Shown piece after piece: positions 9,141-18,254 of a stretch of 64,000 bases of DNA (positions within the stretch are counted from its first letter, which is position 1; each line of letters opens with the position of its first letter). The translations under genes and the position numbers were made by a program. The DNA comes from Bythopirellula sp. (GTDB taxonomy: Bacteria > Planctomycetota > Planctomycetia > Pirellulales > Lacipirellulaceae), in assembly GCA_028285205.1 (NCBI GenBank), contig JANQQA010000208.1, positions 60,803 through 124,802 on the forward strand, given 5' to 3'. The notes under the pieces were generated by a model. The model made no database searches, was not told where the DNA came from, and was given only the letters and a program-made list of their open reading frames with translations.

Positions 9141-10039
9141 GATAACTCTCCACGAGACCTTGCGAGCGGGGCTAAACCAATAACGAACACCAACAAGACG
9201 GCAGTGGTGGGCTCGGGCACGCCTGGCAGTCGGATTTCTCCTCTACCCAATAGCGTTCCAGTAATATCCAGCGCCAACTCAAAGTCGCCAGCCGAGAAAG
9301 GCAGCTGGGTGTTCTGTAGAACCGTCGCGACGGTAACTCCATACACTCGGTCGCCGGCGTCAACGCCTACAAAATCAACCGTCACGCTGTTAACAGAACC
9401 CGCGGAGATTGAATCGTTGAACTGATCCAATGGCGTGTCCGCTAGGCTAAACGTTTCGTCGACTAGCAATGTGCCGAGAAACGATGTTATCGTCCCATCG
9501 ATGTCGACCGTGCCTTGCCTTGCCACCAGGTTGGTGTTGCCAGATTCAAATGAGCCATCAGGACTCACAGGAATCGGCCCGCCCTGAGTCCGCAAGAACC
9601 CTTTCACACCGTTGGGCACCGCGTCGAGGTCAATATTCACCAGTCCGTTATCGAACTGCACATCGATCGGACCGCCAACAAAAACGTGGGAGATATCGCC
9701 GGGCTGCCCGACAAACTCAATCGAATTGACGACAGGGGCCAAGGGATCACCGAAATCAATATCGAGATCCACCTGCATGCCGCGGTTGTTCTCGTCAATG
9801 TAGTCGACATTCACTGGGCCACCGTCGATGCTGATACCCGTCACGGTATCGGTCACTCTGAAAACCGTTTCGAAAGAATTGTTCCCTGTTGAAGGATCAT
9901 CGAGATCCAAGTCGATCGACAGGAAGCTCACGTTGGTGGCCGACACATCGGAGGCACCGAGGCCGATCAGTAGAGGCAGGCAGAATACGCTGGCATGTCG
10001 AAGTGTTCGTCTAGTCATAGCTTTCAATTTCCTTGTCAT
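9137..10039 (-). CDS. PEP-CTERM exported protein, function unknown
   Basis: A 300-residue protein with a signal peptide ending near DVSA, followed by a beta-rich region high in Asp, Val and Gly. No catalytic motif was recognised. The C-terminus has VPEPTTAVLLVFVIGLAPLA and a short basic end, so it is an exosortase substrate. A second in-frame ATG at 10018 (giving MTRRTLRH) has AAGGAAA upstream and would give a more standard signal peptide; the start is therefore uncertain by seven residues. The last codons (CGT GGA GAG TTA TCG TGA) contain the ribosome-binding site of the next gene, and the stop overlaps its GTG start. The two proteins are thus made in a coupled fashion and may work together. 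Confidence 0.82.
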   Translation of the reverse strand: MTRKLKAMTRRTLRHASVFCLPLLIGLGASDVSATNVSFLSIDLDLDDPSTGNNSFETVFRVTDTVTGISIDGGPVNVDYIDENNRGMQVDLDIDFGDPLAPVVNSIEFVGQPGDISHVFVGGPIDVQFDNGLVNIDLDAVPNGVKGFLRTQGGPIPVSPDGSFESGNTNLVARQGTVDIDGTITSFLGTLLVDETFSLADTPLDQFNDSISAGSVNSVTVDFVGVDAGDRVYGVTVATVLQNTQLPFSAGDFELALDITGTLLGRGEIRLPGVPEPTTAVLLVFVIGLAPLARSRGELS

Positions 10040-10092
10040 CTTCAGTTCTCGTACATCTCAATGTGGTCTACTGTTGAAGCGGTACGCTTGGC

Positions 10093-11115
10093 TCAATTCC
10101 GCATACGGTTAGGAATTGCGGCTGCGAATACCAGCAGCCCCAAGAGACAAGCTGTGGAAGGTTCGGGAATGACAAATCCTGGAATGGTAAGAGTTGCACT
10201 CGGATCGAGCACACGAATCGCGACATCAAGCGTGTTGCTACTATCGATGTATGAGGTGCCCAGTCCATCAGTACCGGCACTCGAATCTCCAATCGTGACC
10301 ACGCCGTACGTTTTGCTTGGGTCGAGCATCATGTCCATTTCGTACGAGAAGACAGCTGCTTGAGGAGCATCAGCCTCTGTTGATGTCGGACTGATCGAGA
10401 AGTTCTCGCCCAGATCGTTGTCTCCCATTTCAAAGCTACTGCTGACGCCGTTTTGATCTGAGAAGTAAAACCCCGAGACCTCGTACAATAGTGAGGGCTC
10501 TGCCGCGTCCGTCACATCGAGCAATTGGATGGTAATTCCTTCGCTCAGGAATCCGCCATCTGCGAGGTTAAAAACACTATCGAGATGGATGTCAACATTG
10601 ACGGGCGTCTGATCCCCGTCGGCGTCGACTTCAAACGGGACGTACGTATTGCCAATCGCAAAAGCATCAACGAAAGGCCCGGAGTCCTGGCTGACATTGG
10701 TGACCTTTCGTTGGTGCGTGGAGAACTCCGTAAAACCGGATTGGAAGTTGCCCACGGCGCTGATGTTGTTCTCCGCCCATAAGTCGTTGATTGTCGGCGG
10801 GGCCGTAGCCGGAAACAAATCGGTCAACGTTTGCCCACCAAGCGGCACAACATCGCCAGAGTTGAAACCAGGAATGGGAGTAATCGACTCCGACGGAACG
10901 GTAAAGCCAATAAGGTTCGTGGTCGTTTCATCGAACTGGCCGTTCTCAAACATCGAATATGTCAATTCCGTGCCAGCGCTAAAGTTGTTTGGAAGGAATT
11001 GATCACTGTCGTAGAAGAAAGTTTCGACATCGAGCTCCATTGGCGGGAACGTCGCCTTCGACGGTAATGGGCATAGGACTGCAATCAATAGGGCGAGCGT
11101 AAGTAGTCGAATCAT
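10093..11115 (-). CDS. PEP-CTERM exported protein, function unknown
   Basis: A 340-residue protein. The frame extends upstream to 11247, but the start at 11115 is preferred because it gives a clean signal peptide (MIRLLTLALLIAVLCPLPSKA). The mature part is beta-rich, with many Asp and Ser residues and no recognised enzyme motif. The C-terminus has IPEPSTACLLGLLVFAAA and a short basic tail (RMRN). It lies 53 bp upstream of the PEP-CTERM pair, so the three may be co-transcribed (10093, 9137, 7887). The histidine kinase/response regulator genes lie immediately upstream on the same strand, 160 bp away, which makes regulation of this group by that pair a reasonable guess. Confidence 0.82.
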   Translation of the reverse strand: MIRLLTLALLIAVLCPLPSKATFPPMELDVETFFYDSDQFLPNNFSAGTELTYSMFENGQFDETTTNLIGFTVPSESITPIPGFNSGDVVPLGGQTLTDLFPATAPPTINDLWAENNISAVGNFQSGFTEFSTHQRKVTNVSQDSGPFVDAFAIGNTYVPFEVDADGDQTPVNVDIHLDSVFNLADGGFLSEGITIQLLDVTDAAEPSLLYEVSGFYFSDQNGVSSSFEMGDNDLGENFSISPTSTEADAPQAAVFSYEMDMMLDPSKTYGVVTIGDSSAGTDGLGTSYIDSSNTLDVAIRVLDPSATLTIPGFVIPEPSTACLLGLLVFAAAIPNRMRN

Positions 11116-11275
11116 GATGATCTCGTTGGAAAGGAACGATCTTGAAGCACTGTGCAAACGTTGAACTGCCTTAATTCTGCACAGGAGCCGCATCAGTCGA
11201 ATCAGGTACAACGATAGATACGAGTCAGGAACTGCCCTGATGAACATCCGTCCACCTGTCCTCTGGCACGGGCGT

Positions 11276-11932
11276 TCAACGGTCGTTCGAAGAGACGAGA
11301 TCCAACTCGATGGCAGATCGGACCAACTCAGCGGTGCTGCCCACTTTGAGTTTCCGCATGATATTTGAGCGATGAGACTCGACGGTCTTCACGCTGATCC
11401 CTAGTTTCGACGAGATTCGTCGGTTCGTATCGCCGCTGACAACGTGGCTAAGGACTTCAAGTTCCCGCTTCGTTAGATTCGGACGAGGCTGCACTTGATG
11501 CCCAACTAACAAATTCGAGACACCGGCGCTGTAGAATCGGCGCCCCGCATTGGCTTCGTTGACCGCGCGGATCAGGTCTTCGAATACCTCGTCTTTCAGC
11601 ACATAGCCAAGCGCCCCTGCTTCCGCTGCCGATACGGCGTGCTCTGGTTTGCGGCTGCTCGTCAACACAACCGAGGCCGCTTGAGGGTCGGTTTTGCGCC
11701 ACTCTCGCAGCAATTCGATACCCGATCTGCCTTCCAGCCTGAGATCGATCACCGCAACATCGGGCTTCAGATCTACGAGCAGAGCAATGCCTTCGTCAGC
11801 TCCCGCTGCCTGACCCACAACTTCGAAGTTTGGCTGATCGTCGAAAAGAGCCACCAAACCCTGACGAAACATCGCATGATCTTCAACAAGAACGATGCGA
11901 ATCTTCGGCGGATGGTTAGCAGCATCAGACAC
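11276..11932 (-). CDS. NarL/FixJ-family response regulator
   Basis: A 218-residue protein with two domains. An N-terminal receiver (about 11-125) has the acidic pair E17-D18, the phospho-acceptor D63 in VAVIDLRL, and a TSSRK segment with the conserved Ser/Thr and Lys. A C-terminal LuxR-type helix-turn-helix (about 145-210) contains LTKRELEVLSHVVSG and KTVESHRSNIMRKL. It is a cytoplasmic DNA-binding transcription factor activated by phosphorylation. It lies 12 bp downstream of the histidine kinase gene on the same strand, so the two form a two-component system in one operon. The target genes are unknown; the PEP-CTERM genes just downstream are candidates. Confidence 0.95.
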   Translation of the reverse strand: MSDAANHPPKIRIVLVEDHAMFRQGLVALFDDQPNFEVVGQAAGADEGIALLVDLKPDVAVIDLRLEGRSGIELLREWRKTDPQAASVVLTSSRKPEHAVSAAEAGALGYVLKDEVFEDLIRAVNEANAGRRFYSAGVSNLLVGHQVQPRPNLTKRELEVLSHVVSGDTNRRISSKLGISVKTVESHRSNIMRKLKVGSTAELVRSAIELDLVSSNDR

Positions 11933-11944
11933 AGGATCGTATTA

Positions 11945-13801
11945 TCATATCGTCGACGGTAAATCTACCTCAACGACGACTCCATTGGGCTCGCGACGCC
12001 GAATTCGGCTCATCCCACCCAGTAGCGCAGCTCGGTCACGAATATTGGATAGTCCGTGTCCCGCCGCGGCGCCGCTCTCGGATGAGGGATCACCAGCACC
12101 GTTAAAACCGCTTCCGTTATCTTCGATTCTCAAGCCCCAGCCGGCGGGCACTGGCTGCAGTGTCACCCACGCTTGCTCCGCCTTGCCGTGCCGGAATGCG
12201 TTCGTCAACGCCTCTTGCACAATGCGATAGAGATGCGACTTCATGGCGTCCGGCACATCCGCGTCGTCTGGCGCTGCGACTTCAGTTGTCAATCCAACGC
12301 GGTGGCTCAACTGGTCGGCATACCAGCGAATGGATTCGCCCAACGTCCGATCAAACAGAAAAGTGGGCTGGAGATCGTGAGAGACATCTCGCAGTTCGTC
12401 GGTCGCTTGACCGAGTCCTTCTGCCAGCGAACGGGCACTCTCGGCAAGTTCTGGAGCATCAGAGACTGCCTTGCCACAAAGCCGCTGGGCTTCGAGTCGC
12501 GACGCTTGCAGTGACTGCGCCACACCGTCATGCAACTCGCGTGATAGACGTTGCCGCTCTTCTTCCTGCGCGGCCAATACCCGTTGCGATAGCTGATTCA
12601 CGCTGCGCTGAGCACTATGATACGACGAAACCGCGCCCAAGAGCATGCTGAATCGAAATACCCACATCATCGACAGCGGAAACAGCCAGCGCCAGAGTCC
12701 ATCTGGCGACAACCACGGCGTGTCAAGCGGATACTGCGCAGCCAACCAGATAACGGTCGCCAGGCCCGTGGCCACCGGAATCGCTCCCGGCTTTCGTCGA
12801 TAGACTGCGATCAAAACAACGGCGGTCATCATGATTAGCACCATCATTGAGCTGCTGCGCGAGGCGATCGTCAGACCGACTCCAAGAGCAGTCGACGGGC
12901 CGACAATCGATTCGGGAAAGATCCATCGGATCGTGAGCACTGCCACGCAAGGCACAACCAACAGCCAACTCCACTTCGGCATTCTCTGCCGAAACAGCAA
13001 TACCACGTAGACAAGTAGCGCTACCGTCGACAAGACTCCGGCGGTTACCCCCAGAATACGATTTAGCAGCAGCAGGGATTCCCCCTTGCCATCGAAAAAA
13101 TTTGCAATGGTTAGGTTGAGTGGCGAGCAGAACAGTAAGATTTCGGAAACGAGTAGAGCCAGCACATCACGTTGTTTGACGAGTAGCCAGAGGATCAGTG
13201 CGGCTAGAACGAAAACTGCCGATATTCCGAGGTCGATACCACGTACAACACGATAGAACCGTTCTTCATGCTGCGTGGTCTCACGTAAAGACTCGTAGGG
13301 ACCAATCGTAATGGGACCGACGACCTCGATCGCTTCACCCACCGAACGTTGGACTCGAAGTGCCAATACGTTTTCCTCTCCTGGAACCAACAGACCCTCA
13401 GGAATCGGATACACACGCGGAGTAGGATCCAGCAACGTCTTGCCCCACCCAATTTCCCCGGTGCTGCCGATCTTCTCGCCGTTTAGGTAAAGTTCGTCGT
13501 TGCGATAGACAACCCCCAAGCTAATGCCAGCGTCTTCGATGGAAAAATCGCTCGGCACTTCGAATCTGAAGCGTCCCCAAAGGGCTTGAAAGCCTCCCCG
13601 TTCCTTGGGGACGGGCCAGACGCCGGGAAAACCCGCCGAGTTCCAGCCTGACTCGTTCACATCCAGTGCAGCGTAAGCTGGGTCATCGTCGATGCTGACA
13701 GAGATTGTCCCACTCAGCGGCAAACCATCCTCCGCCGCGGCATCCGCTGTGACCGACGCCCAAGCTATGAGCGAGACAATCGAAAGTGCAAAGTTCAACA
13801 T
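11945..13801 (-). CDS. Membrane sensor histidine kinase (HisKA_3/NarL partner)
   Basis: A 618-residue protein. It has a signal peptide (about 1-22), then an extracytoplasmic beta-rich sensor domain (about 30-180) with a jelly-roll-like pattern (ELYLNGEKIGSTGEIGW) that resembles galactose-binding-like domains, so a glycan ligand is possible. Several transmembrane helices follow (about 190-400), similar to 7TMR-DISM kinases. The dimerisation/phosphotransfer helix has the phospho-acceptor His424 in RELHDGVAQSLQ. The ATPase domain has HLYRIVQEALTNAFRHG (N box), IEDNGSGF (G1) and GHGLSNIRDRA (G2). It phosphorylates the regulator encoded 12 bp downstream. The family assignment is firm; the ligand is inferred. 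Confidence 0.93.
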   Translation of the reverse strand: MLNFALSIVSLIAWASVTADAAAEDGLPLSGTISVSIDDDPAYAALDVNESGWNSAGFPGVWPVPKERGGFQALWGRFRFEVPSDFSIEDAGISLGVVYRNDELYLNGEKIGSTGEIGWGKTLLDPTPRVYPIPEGLLVPGEENVLALRVQRSVGEAIEVVGPITIGPYESLRETTQHEERFYRVVRGIDLGISAVFVLAALILWLLVKQRDVLALLVSEILLFCSPLNLTIANFFDGKGESLLLLNRILGVTAGVLSTVALLVYVVLLFRQRMPKWSWLLVVPCVAVLTIRWIFPESIVGPSTALGVGLTIASRSSSMMVLIMMTAVVLIAVYRRKPGAIPVATGLATVIWLAAQYPLDTPWLSPDGLWRWLFPLSMMWVFRFSMLLGAVSSYHSAQRSVNQLSQRVLAAQEEERQRLSRELHDGVAQSLQASRLEAQRLCGKAVSDAPELAESARSLAEGLGQATDELRDVSHDLQPTFLFDRTLGESIRWYADQLSHRVGLTTEVAAPDDADVPDAMKSHLYRIVQEALTNAFRHGKAEQAWVTLQPVPAGWGLRIEDNGSGFNGAGDPSSESGAAAGHGLSNIRDRAALLGGMSRIRRREPNGVVVEVDLPSTI

Positions 13802-14021
13802 CCGAGATTATGGAAAACTCACTAAGGTAAGTACGACAATTATCACGTCTAGCATTGTAATCTCCTCAACATCGCAAGCAACTTTAGCAAACATCGCCCA
13901 CGTTTTGCTGGGATAGCCGAAAATCAGATCGGGTGAGCACATCTGTCCTTACCTGGACAGCGAATCGTGACCATGCAGGGTGAGGCCCTGCATTCGACGT
14001 AGACCCGGCACCCCCGGGATT

Positions 14022-14042
14022 CCCCTCCCTTGCAGGGAGGGG
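14022..14042. repeat. GC-rich hairpin in a composite repeat-like block
   Basis: CCCCTCCC (14022-14029) pairs with GGGAGGGG (14035-14042) around a TTGCA loop. It is followed by a related run GCTAGGGGAGGGTCGA and, about 45 bp later, by CCCCTCACCTAGCCTCTCGCC. The surrounding 13960-14170 stretch has the look of dispersed intergenic repeat elements seen in some bacterial genomes. The window holds only this copy, so its repeated nature is inferred. Confidence 0.45.
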
Positions 14043-14226
14043 CTAGGGGAGGGTCGATTCTTCGATAGACTCGCCCCTCACCTAGCCTCTCGCCAAAGTT
14101 GAGAGGAAAACTGGAACTGCTTCGTAGTCGTTGGTGATTCGTCATTTCCCCACCGCCCCTCTCTTGGGGTTTTCGGACATGTGAGAACGCGTTCAAAAAC
14201 GTCTTCGCGCCCGAAAACTCTCACCT

Positions 14227-14294
14227 GTTTGCACGCAGGCTGCGCAGCTAGTCCTTTCACCGCAAGGAGTTACGCAACAGCCGTGCGTGCAAAC
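14227..14294. repeat. Long inverted repeat, possible structured RNA or mini-element
   Basis: GTTTGCACGCA at 14227-14237 is the exact reverse complement of 14284-14294. The pairing continues inward with GGCTG (14238-14242) against CAGCC (14278-14282) after one bulged base, giving about 16 paired positions around a loop of about 35 nt. No gene overlaps it. It could be the stem of a small RNA, a regulatory hairpin, or the terminal repeats of a tiny non-autonomous element. Confidence 0.45.
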
Positions 14295-14778
14295 TGCCGG
14301 ATTATTAGGAAAACGGACCCTCGAAGCGCCCGAAAAACAATTGCCGTTGTCGCGGTGACCCATAGTCCACAAAGTCCTTGCGATGAAAACCAGGCGAGTA
14401 ACAAGCGTCCTAAAAACACCTCTAGTCGGCTGCGAACGAACTCGCCTCGCACTTTCAGCCAAGCTGAGTCTACTCGAAGCAGTGGCCCAATTTCATCAAC
14501 AAAGTGTGGCCGATTCGCAGGACTGCGAGATAGGGTTCCACCGTTGTGGTTGTGCCCTGTGTGACGGCGGCCTAAATGTGCTGGATGTTTACGACCGACG
14601 CAGGCTGGCGACCTCCTCTTGGACGGATCACAATGGCGAGTCGAGCTTTATTCCCAGCACTGCATCCGTCCGCGAGACGATCGAGCCGCTTCGTTCCGAC
14701 AACGCCTCAATCACGCGAAGCTGCTATGATCTAGTGAGTGGGTCCATCAAGCGCGGGACGGGCAAGCTTAACTACATT

Positions 14779-16233
14779 ATGACTACGAACAACAAGTTAC
14801 TACTACTTACATTGGTCTTTTGCCTTTGCTTTAGCACCAACGCGGACGGAGAGGAACTAAAGGTATTCTTGCTTGGCGGACAATCAAACATTCAAGGATT
14901 GGGGTCCGTGCGAGAGTTGCCACCCGCGTTACAAGGTCCGCAAGACGATGTGCTCATTTACTTTAACTCCGAACTGAGAGTGTTGCAGCCAGGCTTCGGA
15001 TCTAATTCTAGGCAATTCGGACCCGAAGTAAGTTTTGGGCGTGCTTTAGCCGACGCTTGGCCTGGCGAGAACATTGCTCTGATCAAATATGGCGAAGGCG
15101 GAACAGATCTAGAAAACAACTGGGACCCTGTCACGGGTCCTTCCTACCGCAACTTTCGAACTGTGCTTACTCGCGGACTGGTGGCACTCGAAAACAACGG
15201 TTTCGCGCCCACTATCGCTGGCATGCTTTGGACGCAAGGCGAACGGGACGCTCGACTAGGATTTGGGGGCAACTATGAGACCAATCTCAATGCGTTCATT
15301 GGTGATGTCCGTTCTCGCTACGGAGGTGACCTGCCATTCTATTTCAGTCAGTTGTCTGCCTTACAAACAAATCTGCCGGCCACTGGTCTTAACTTGGTGC
15401 GACAAGCGCAGTCTCGTGTTGCTACGGCTGATGAGAATAGCCATTTGATCGTCACGGACACATTCGGCATGCTGCCAGACAATCTGCACTTCAATGCGGC
15501 GGGACAGGTGTCACTTGGCGAAGCGTTTGCTGCCGCGGTACTGGCCGCATCAAGGAAGCCTGGGTTTCGCGTTCTTCAGATCATCAACCCAAGCTTCGAA
15601 GATGACGTAATTCCGCGCGACGGCGATCCGGAAACCGTTGCCGATGCGACGGACGACTTTGATGCTGACCTAGTTCCCACGGGCTGGACTGAGTTCGACG
15701 ATGGTCGCAACAACGCCGCAGCAGGCGATGCCAGAGGGATTGTCTCGCACGCGAGCGATGCGTTTTTTAACGTTTCACTCACCAACACGCCTGATCAGGA
15801 CGTCAACGACCAGTCCTTCTTCACAGCGCAACGCGACATCTTTCAGGTTCTTTCGGACACGCTCGAGGCCAACACGACCTACACGCTGTCGGTGGACATC
15901 GGTGACCTCGTCGCGGGGAGCGATGGTGGAGCGTCAGGAACACCAGCGGTGAACTTGGGCTATGGCAGCTTCACCGGAGAGAATGTAGTCTTGACGTTAG
16001 ATCAGAGAAATCAGCCACCGCAAACAGACGGTGATTGGGTGACTTGGACGGGTGAATTTACGACCAGCTCCATGCCAATTGGTTTCGGCGAACAGTTGCG
16101 AATCGAACTTACCAACGGTACCAATGTAGGATGGTTTGACAACGTACGGCTCAGCGCCACCACCGTTCCCGAGCCCACTTCACTGGGAATGCTCGCAGTT
16201 GGTTTATTCTGCTTGGCCAGTCGATCTCGTTAG
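14779..16233 (+). CDS. SASA-type (sialate O-acetylesterase-like) esterase with PEP-CTERM anchor
   Basis: A 484-residue protein. The open frame begins at 14383, but the ATG at 14779 gives a normal signal peptide (MTTNNKLLLLTLVFCLCFSTNADG). The SASA/SGNH domain (about 25-275) has the nucleophile Ser36 in LGGQSN, a GMLWTQGERDA block, and the C-terminal DNLHFNAAGQ block with the catalytic His. The family removes acetyl or other acyl groups from carbohydrates; the substrate here is unknown. A second beta-sandwich (about 280-455) has an NPSFEDD start and a TYTLSVDIGDL segment typical of carbohydrate-binding-like domains. It ends with VPEPTSLGMLAVGLFCLAS and a basic tip, so the enzyme is probably held at the surface by an exosortase. 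A PEP-CTERM sulfatase follows on the same strand. Confidence 0.87.
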   Translation: MTTNNKLLLLTLVFCLCFSTNADGEELKVFLLGGQSNIQGLGSVRELPPALQGPQDDVLIYFNSELRVLQPGFGSNSRQFGPEVSFGRALADAWPGENIALIKYGEGGTDLENNWDPVTGPSYRNFRTVLTRGLVALENNGFAPTIAGMLWTQGERDARLGFGGNYETNLNAFIGDVRSRYGGDLPFYFSQLSALQTNLPATGLNLVRQAQSRVATADENSHLIVTDTFGMLPDNLHFNAAGQVSLGEAFAAAVLAASRKPGFRVLQIINPSFEDDVIPRDGDPETVADATDDFDADLVPTGWTEFDDGRNNAAAGDARGIVSHASDAFFNVSLTNTPDQDVNDQSFFTAQRDIFQVLSDTLEANTTYTLSVDIGDLVAGSDGGASGTPAVNLGYGSFTGENVVLTLDQRNQPPQTDGDWVTWTGEFTTSSMPIGFGEQLRIELTNGTNVGWFDNVRLSATTVPEPTSLGMLAVGLFCLASRSR

Positions 16234-16475
16234 CCCTTCGAGTCCAGAGATGCTTCCGGCACAAGTCACCTTGATTCTGCAGCTCTGTTCTGGTGCAACT
16301 GGTGTGAGATTCGCGGAACGAAATCTGGGCCAATCGACCGAAGTCTCGCTCGCCACCAATGCGATTTGCTGGGAACAGCGAGGCCGTTGTGGTGGGTGCA
16401 AAGATGCTAGCCGATTTCCAGAAGCTGCAGTGCCGCGTAGCGTGCGGTAAGCAGTTCGAGTTTAGGGGGAAGTGC

Positions 16476-18254
16476 GTGTATAAATCGACCGTTGCATTAC
16501 TCGTGGCGACCGTGGCGTTGCTGGCACAGGCCTCAACGGTAAGTGGGCAGAAGCCCAACATCATGCTCGTCATGGTTGACGATATGGGGTGGACTGACCT
16601 CGGAAAGCACTCACTCGTCGACAGCAATCACCCCCTGGCTGGCAGTGCGCTCGATGACGACTTGAGTGACTATTACGAGACCCCCAATCTGAGCCGACTT
16701 GCGAGCCAAGGCGTTACGTTCACCAGCGCGTATGCGAATCCGAACTGCGCGCCGACGCGGGCCGCTTTGCTGACCGGACAGTCTGGCGCTCGAACGCACT
16801 TGACGCAGGTGAATAGTCCAGGGACCTGGTCGCGTGTGCTTCCCTCCAGTTGGACGAACATCCTGGACGGCGAACGCACGACCTTTGCCGAGGTGCTTAG
16901 CGACGCAGGGTATAACACTGGGATGATCGGAAAGTGGCACGTCGGTTACCACTACGATCCGTCGTCCAGTAACCTCAACGTCAGAAACAGCACGACCGGT
17001 CCTCGCAATCAAGGGTTCGATGTGAACATTGGTGCTGGCGCAGGAGGGGAACCGATCAGCTTCTTCGCCGATCGCGATGGACACTTCCGGAACAACAGCG
17101 GCGCGCTAGGCGTGCATTTCCTCCCCGACATCGTTGATTCCGCAACGACGGGCCGGCGGCTCACCGCCAATGCCGGCGACTACATGACCGATGTGCTGAC
17201 CGATAAAGCGATTGAGTACATAGAAACGGTCAAGGAAGACCCAGCCCCATTCTTCTCGTTTGTTTCGTACTACTCACCTCACGATGCTGGCGGACGATTG
17301 CAGGCTCCGGCGAGCGCGATAGCACACTTTAATGGGAAGCCGGTCGAAGGCGATCGTCGGCATGACAATCAGCAATATGCCGCGATGCTCTATCAACTCG
17401 ACCAGAACATCGGACGCCTGCTGGATCACCTTGAAGAAACCGACGATCCGAAATCGCCAGGTAAGAAACTGATTGACACCACAGTTGTGATGTTCTATTC
17501 CGACAACGGAGGAGATCTGGGCAGCCCATTCAACACGACGGACAACTCGCCGTTGCGGGGTGGAAAGAACTCGCAGTTCGAGGGAGGCGTTCGCGTGCCG
17601 ATGATTGTGCGGACGCCCGAGATGCAAACGAACGGGCAGGCGGGAACAACTAGCGATCAACTCGTACGCGATTACGACTTCCTCCCAACGCTTGCCGAAT
17701 TTGGCGGAGCTACCACAGCCGGGCTTGAGTTGGACGGTTTGAGTTTCAGGAGCATAGTGAGCGGAGCGGAGCCGTCGGCGGAACTAGACCGCGATGCGAT
17801 TTACCATCACTGGTTGCACCACGGAAACGCTTACTCGGGCGTAACATCAGACGAATTTGACGGGCGACGATATAAGCTCAGCCACCGGTGGCTGAGAGGC
17901 ACGTTCGACCTTTTCGACATTAGTAGTGACCCGTACGAAACCAACGATCTGTTGTCGGGCGTTGATCTAACAAATCTTGATCAGCAGCAGTACGACGCTC
18001 TTTCTGGAGAGCAACGCTTGCATGTTGACGCGGCGCTATCGTTGGCGCGAGATCTCCGGCAATGGTTAATCGAAACGGAAGCGAACGTACCGCATCTGCG
18101 CGACCCAGACAGGCGGTCAGTCCCTCTGTTGGACGAGACGGGGTCACCGGTTTCAGCACTGTTTGAGGTATCGCAAGTGAGCATTCCAGAGCCTGTTTCG
18201 ATGTTGCTTGTGACAGTCGGGGTGGCCGTGATCCTTACGTTTCGCAGCAGGTAG
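16476..18254 (+). CDS. Sulfatase with PEP-CTERM anchor
   Basis: A 592-residue protein. The frame is open from 16359, but the GTG at 16476 is chosen because AGGGGGA sits 6 bp upstream and the product then starts with a signal peptide (about 1-25, ending VSG). The type I sulfatase core has NIMLVMVDDMGWTD for metal binding and the formylglycine motif C91-A-P-T-R followed by AALLTG. Also present are MIGKWHVG, a YSDNGGDLG metal-binding segment and the GGKNSQFEGGVRVPMIV signature. A CxPTR core is a common variant of CxPSR. It hydrolyses sulfate esters, probably on polysaccharides, after cysteine-to-formylglycine conversion. Unusually for a sulfatase, the C-terminus carries IPEPVSMLLVTVGVAVIL plus a basic end, so it is expected to be anchored at the surface. 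It lies 242 bp downstream of the SASA esterase. Confidence 0.9.
   Translation: MYKSTVALLVATVALLAQASTVSGQKPNIMLVMVDDMGWTDLGKHSLVDSNHPLAGSALDDDLSDYYETPNLSRLASQGVTFTSAYANPNCAPTRAALLTGQSGARTHLTQVNSPGTWSRVLPSSWTNILDGERTTFAEVLSDAGYNTGMIGKWHVGYHYDPSSSNLNVRNSTTGPRNQGFDVNIGAGAGGEPISFFADRDGHFRNNSGALGVHFLPDIVDSATTGRRLTANAGDYMTDVLTDKAIEYIETVKEDPAPFFSFVSYYSPHDAGGRLQAPASAIAHFNGKPVEGDRRHDNQQYAAMLYQLDQNIGRLLDHLEETDDPKSPGKKLIDTTVVMFYSDNGGDLGSPFNTTDNSPLRGGKNSQFEGGVRVPMIVRTPEMQTNGQAGTTSDQLVRDYDFLPTLAEFGGATTAGLELDGLSFRSIVSGAEPSAELDRDAIYHHWLHHGNAYSGVTSDEFDGRRYKLSHRWLRGTFDLFDISSDPYETNDLLSGVDLTNLDQQQYDALSGEQRLHVDAALSLARDLRQWLIETEANVPHLRDPDRRSVPLLDETGSPVSALFEVSQVSIPEPVSMLLVTVGVAVILTFRSR

Larger units (their letters stand above)
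13802..14778. other. Long intergenic region between divergent genes
   Basis: About 977 bp separates the histidine kinase start (minus strand) from the SASA esterase start (plus strand). It contains a GC-rich hairpin block at about 14018-14060 and a long inverted repeat at 14227-14294. No convincing coding sequence was found. The plus-strand open frame from 14383 is in frame with the esterase, but it has no signal-peptide-like start until 14779. Promoters for both divergent genes must lie here, but no clear -10/-35 was recognised. Confidence 0.5.
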
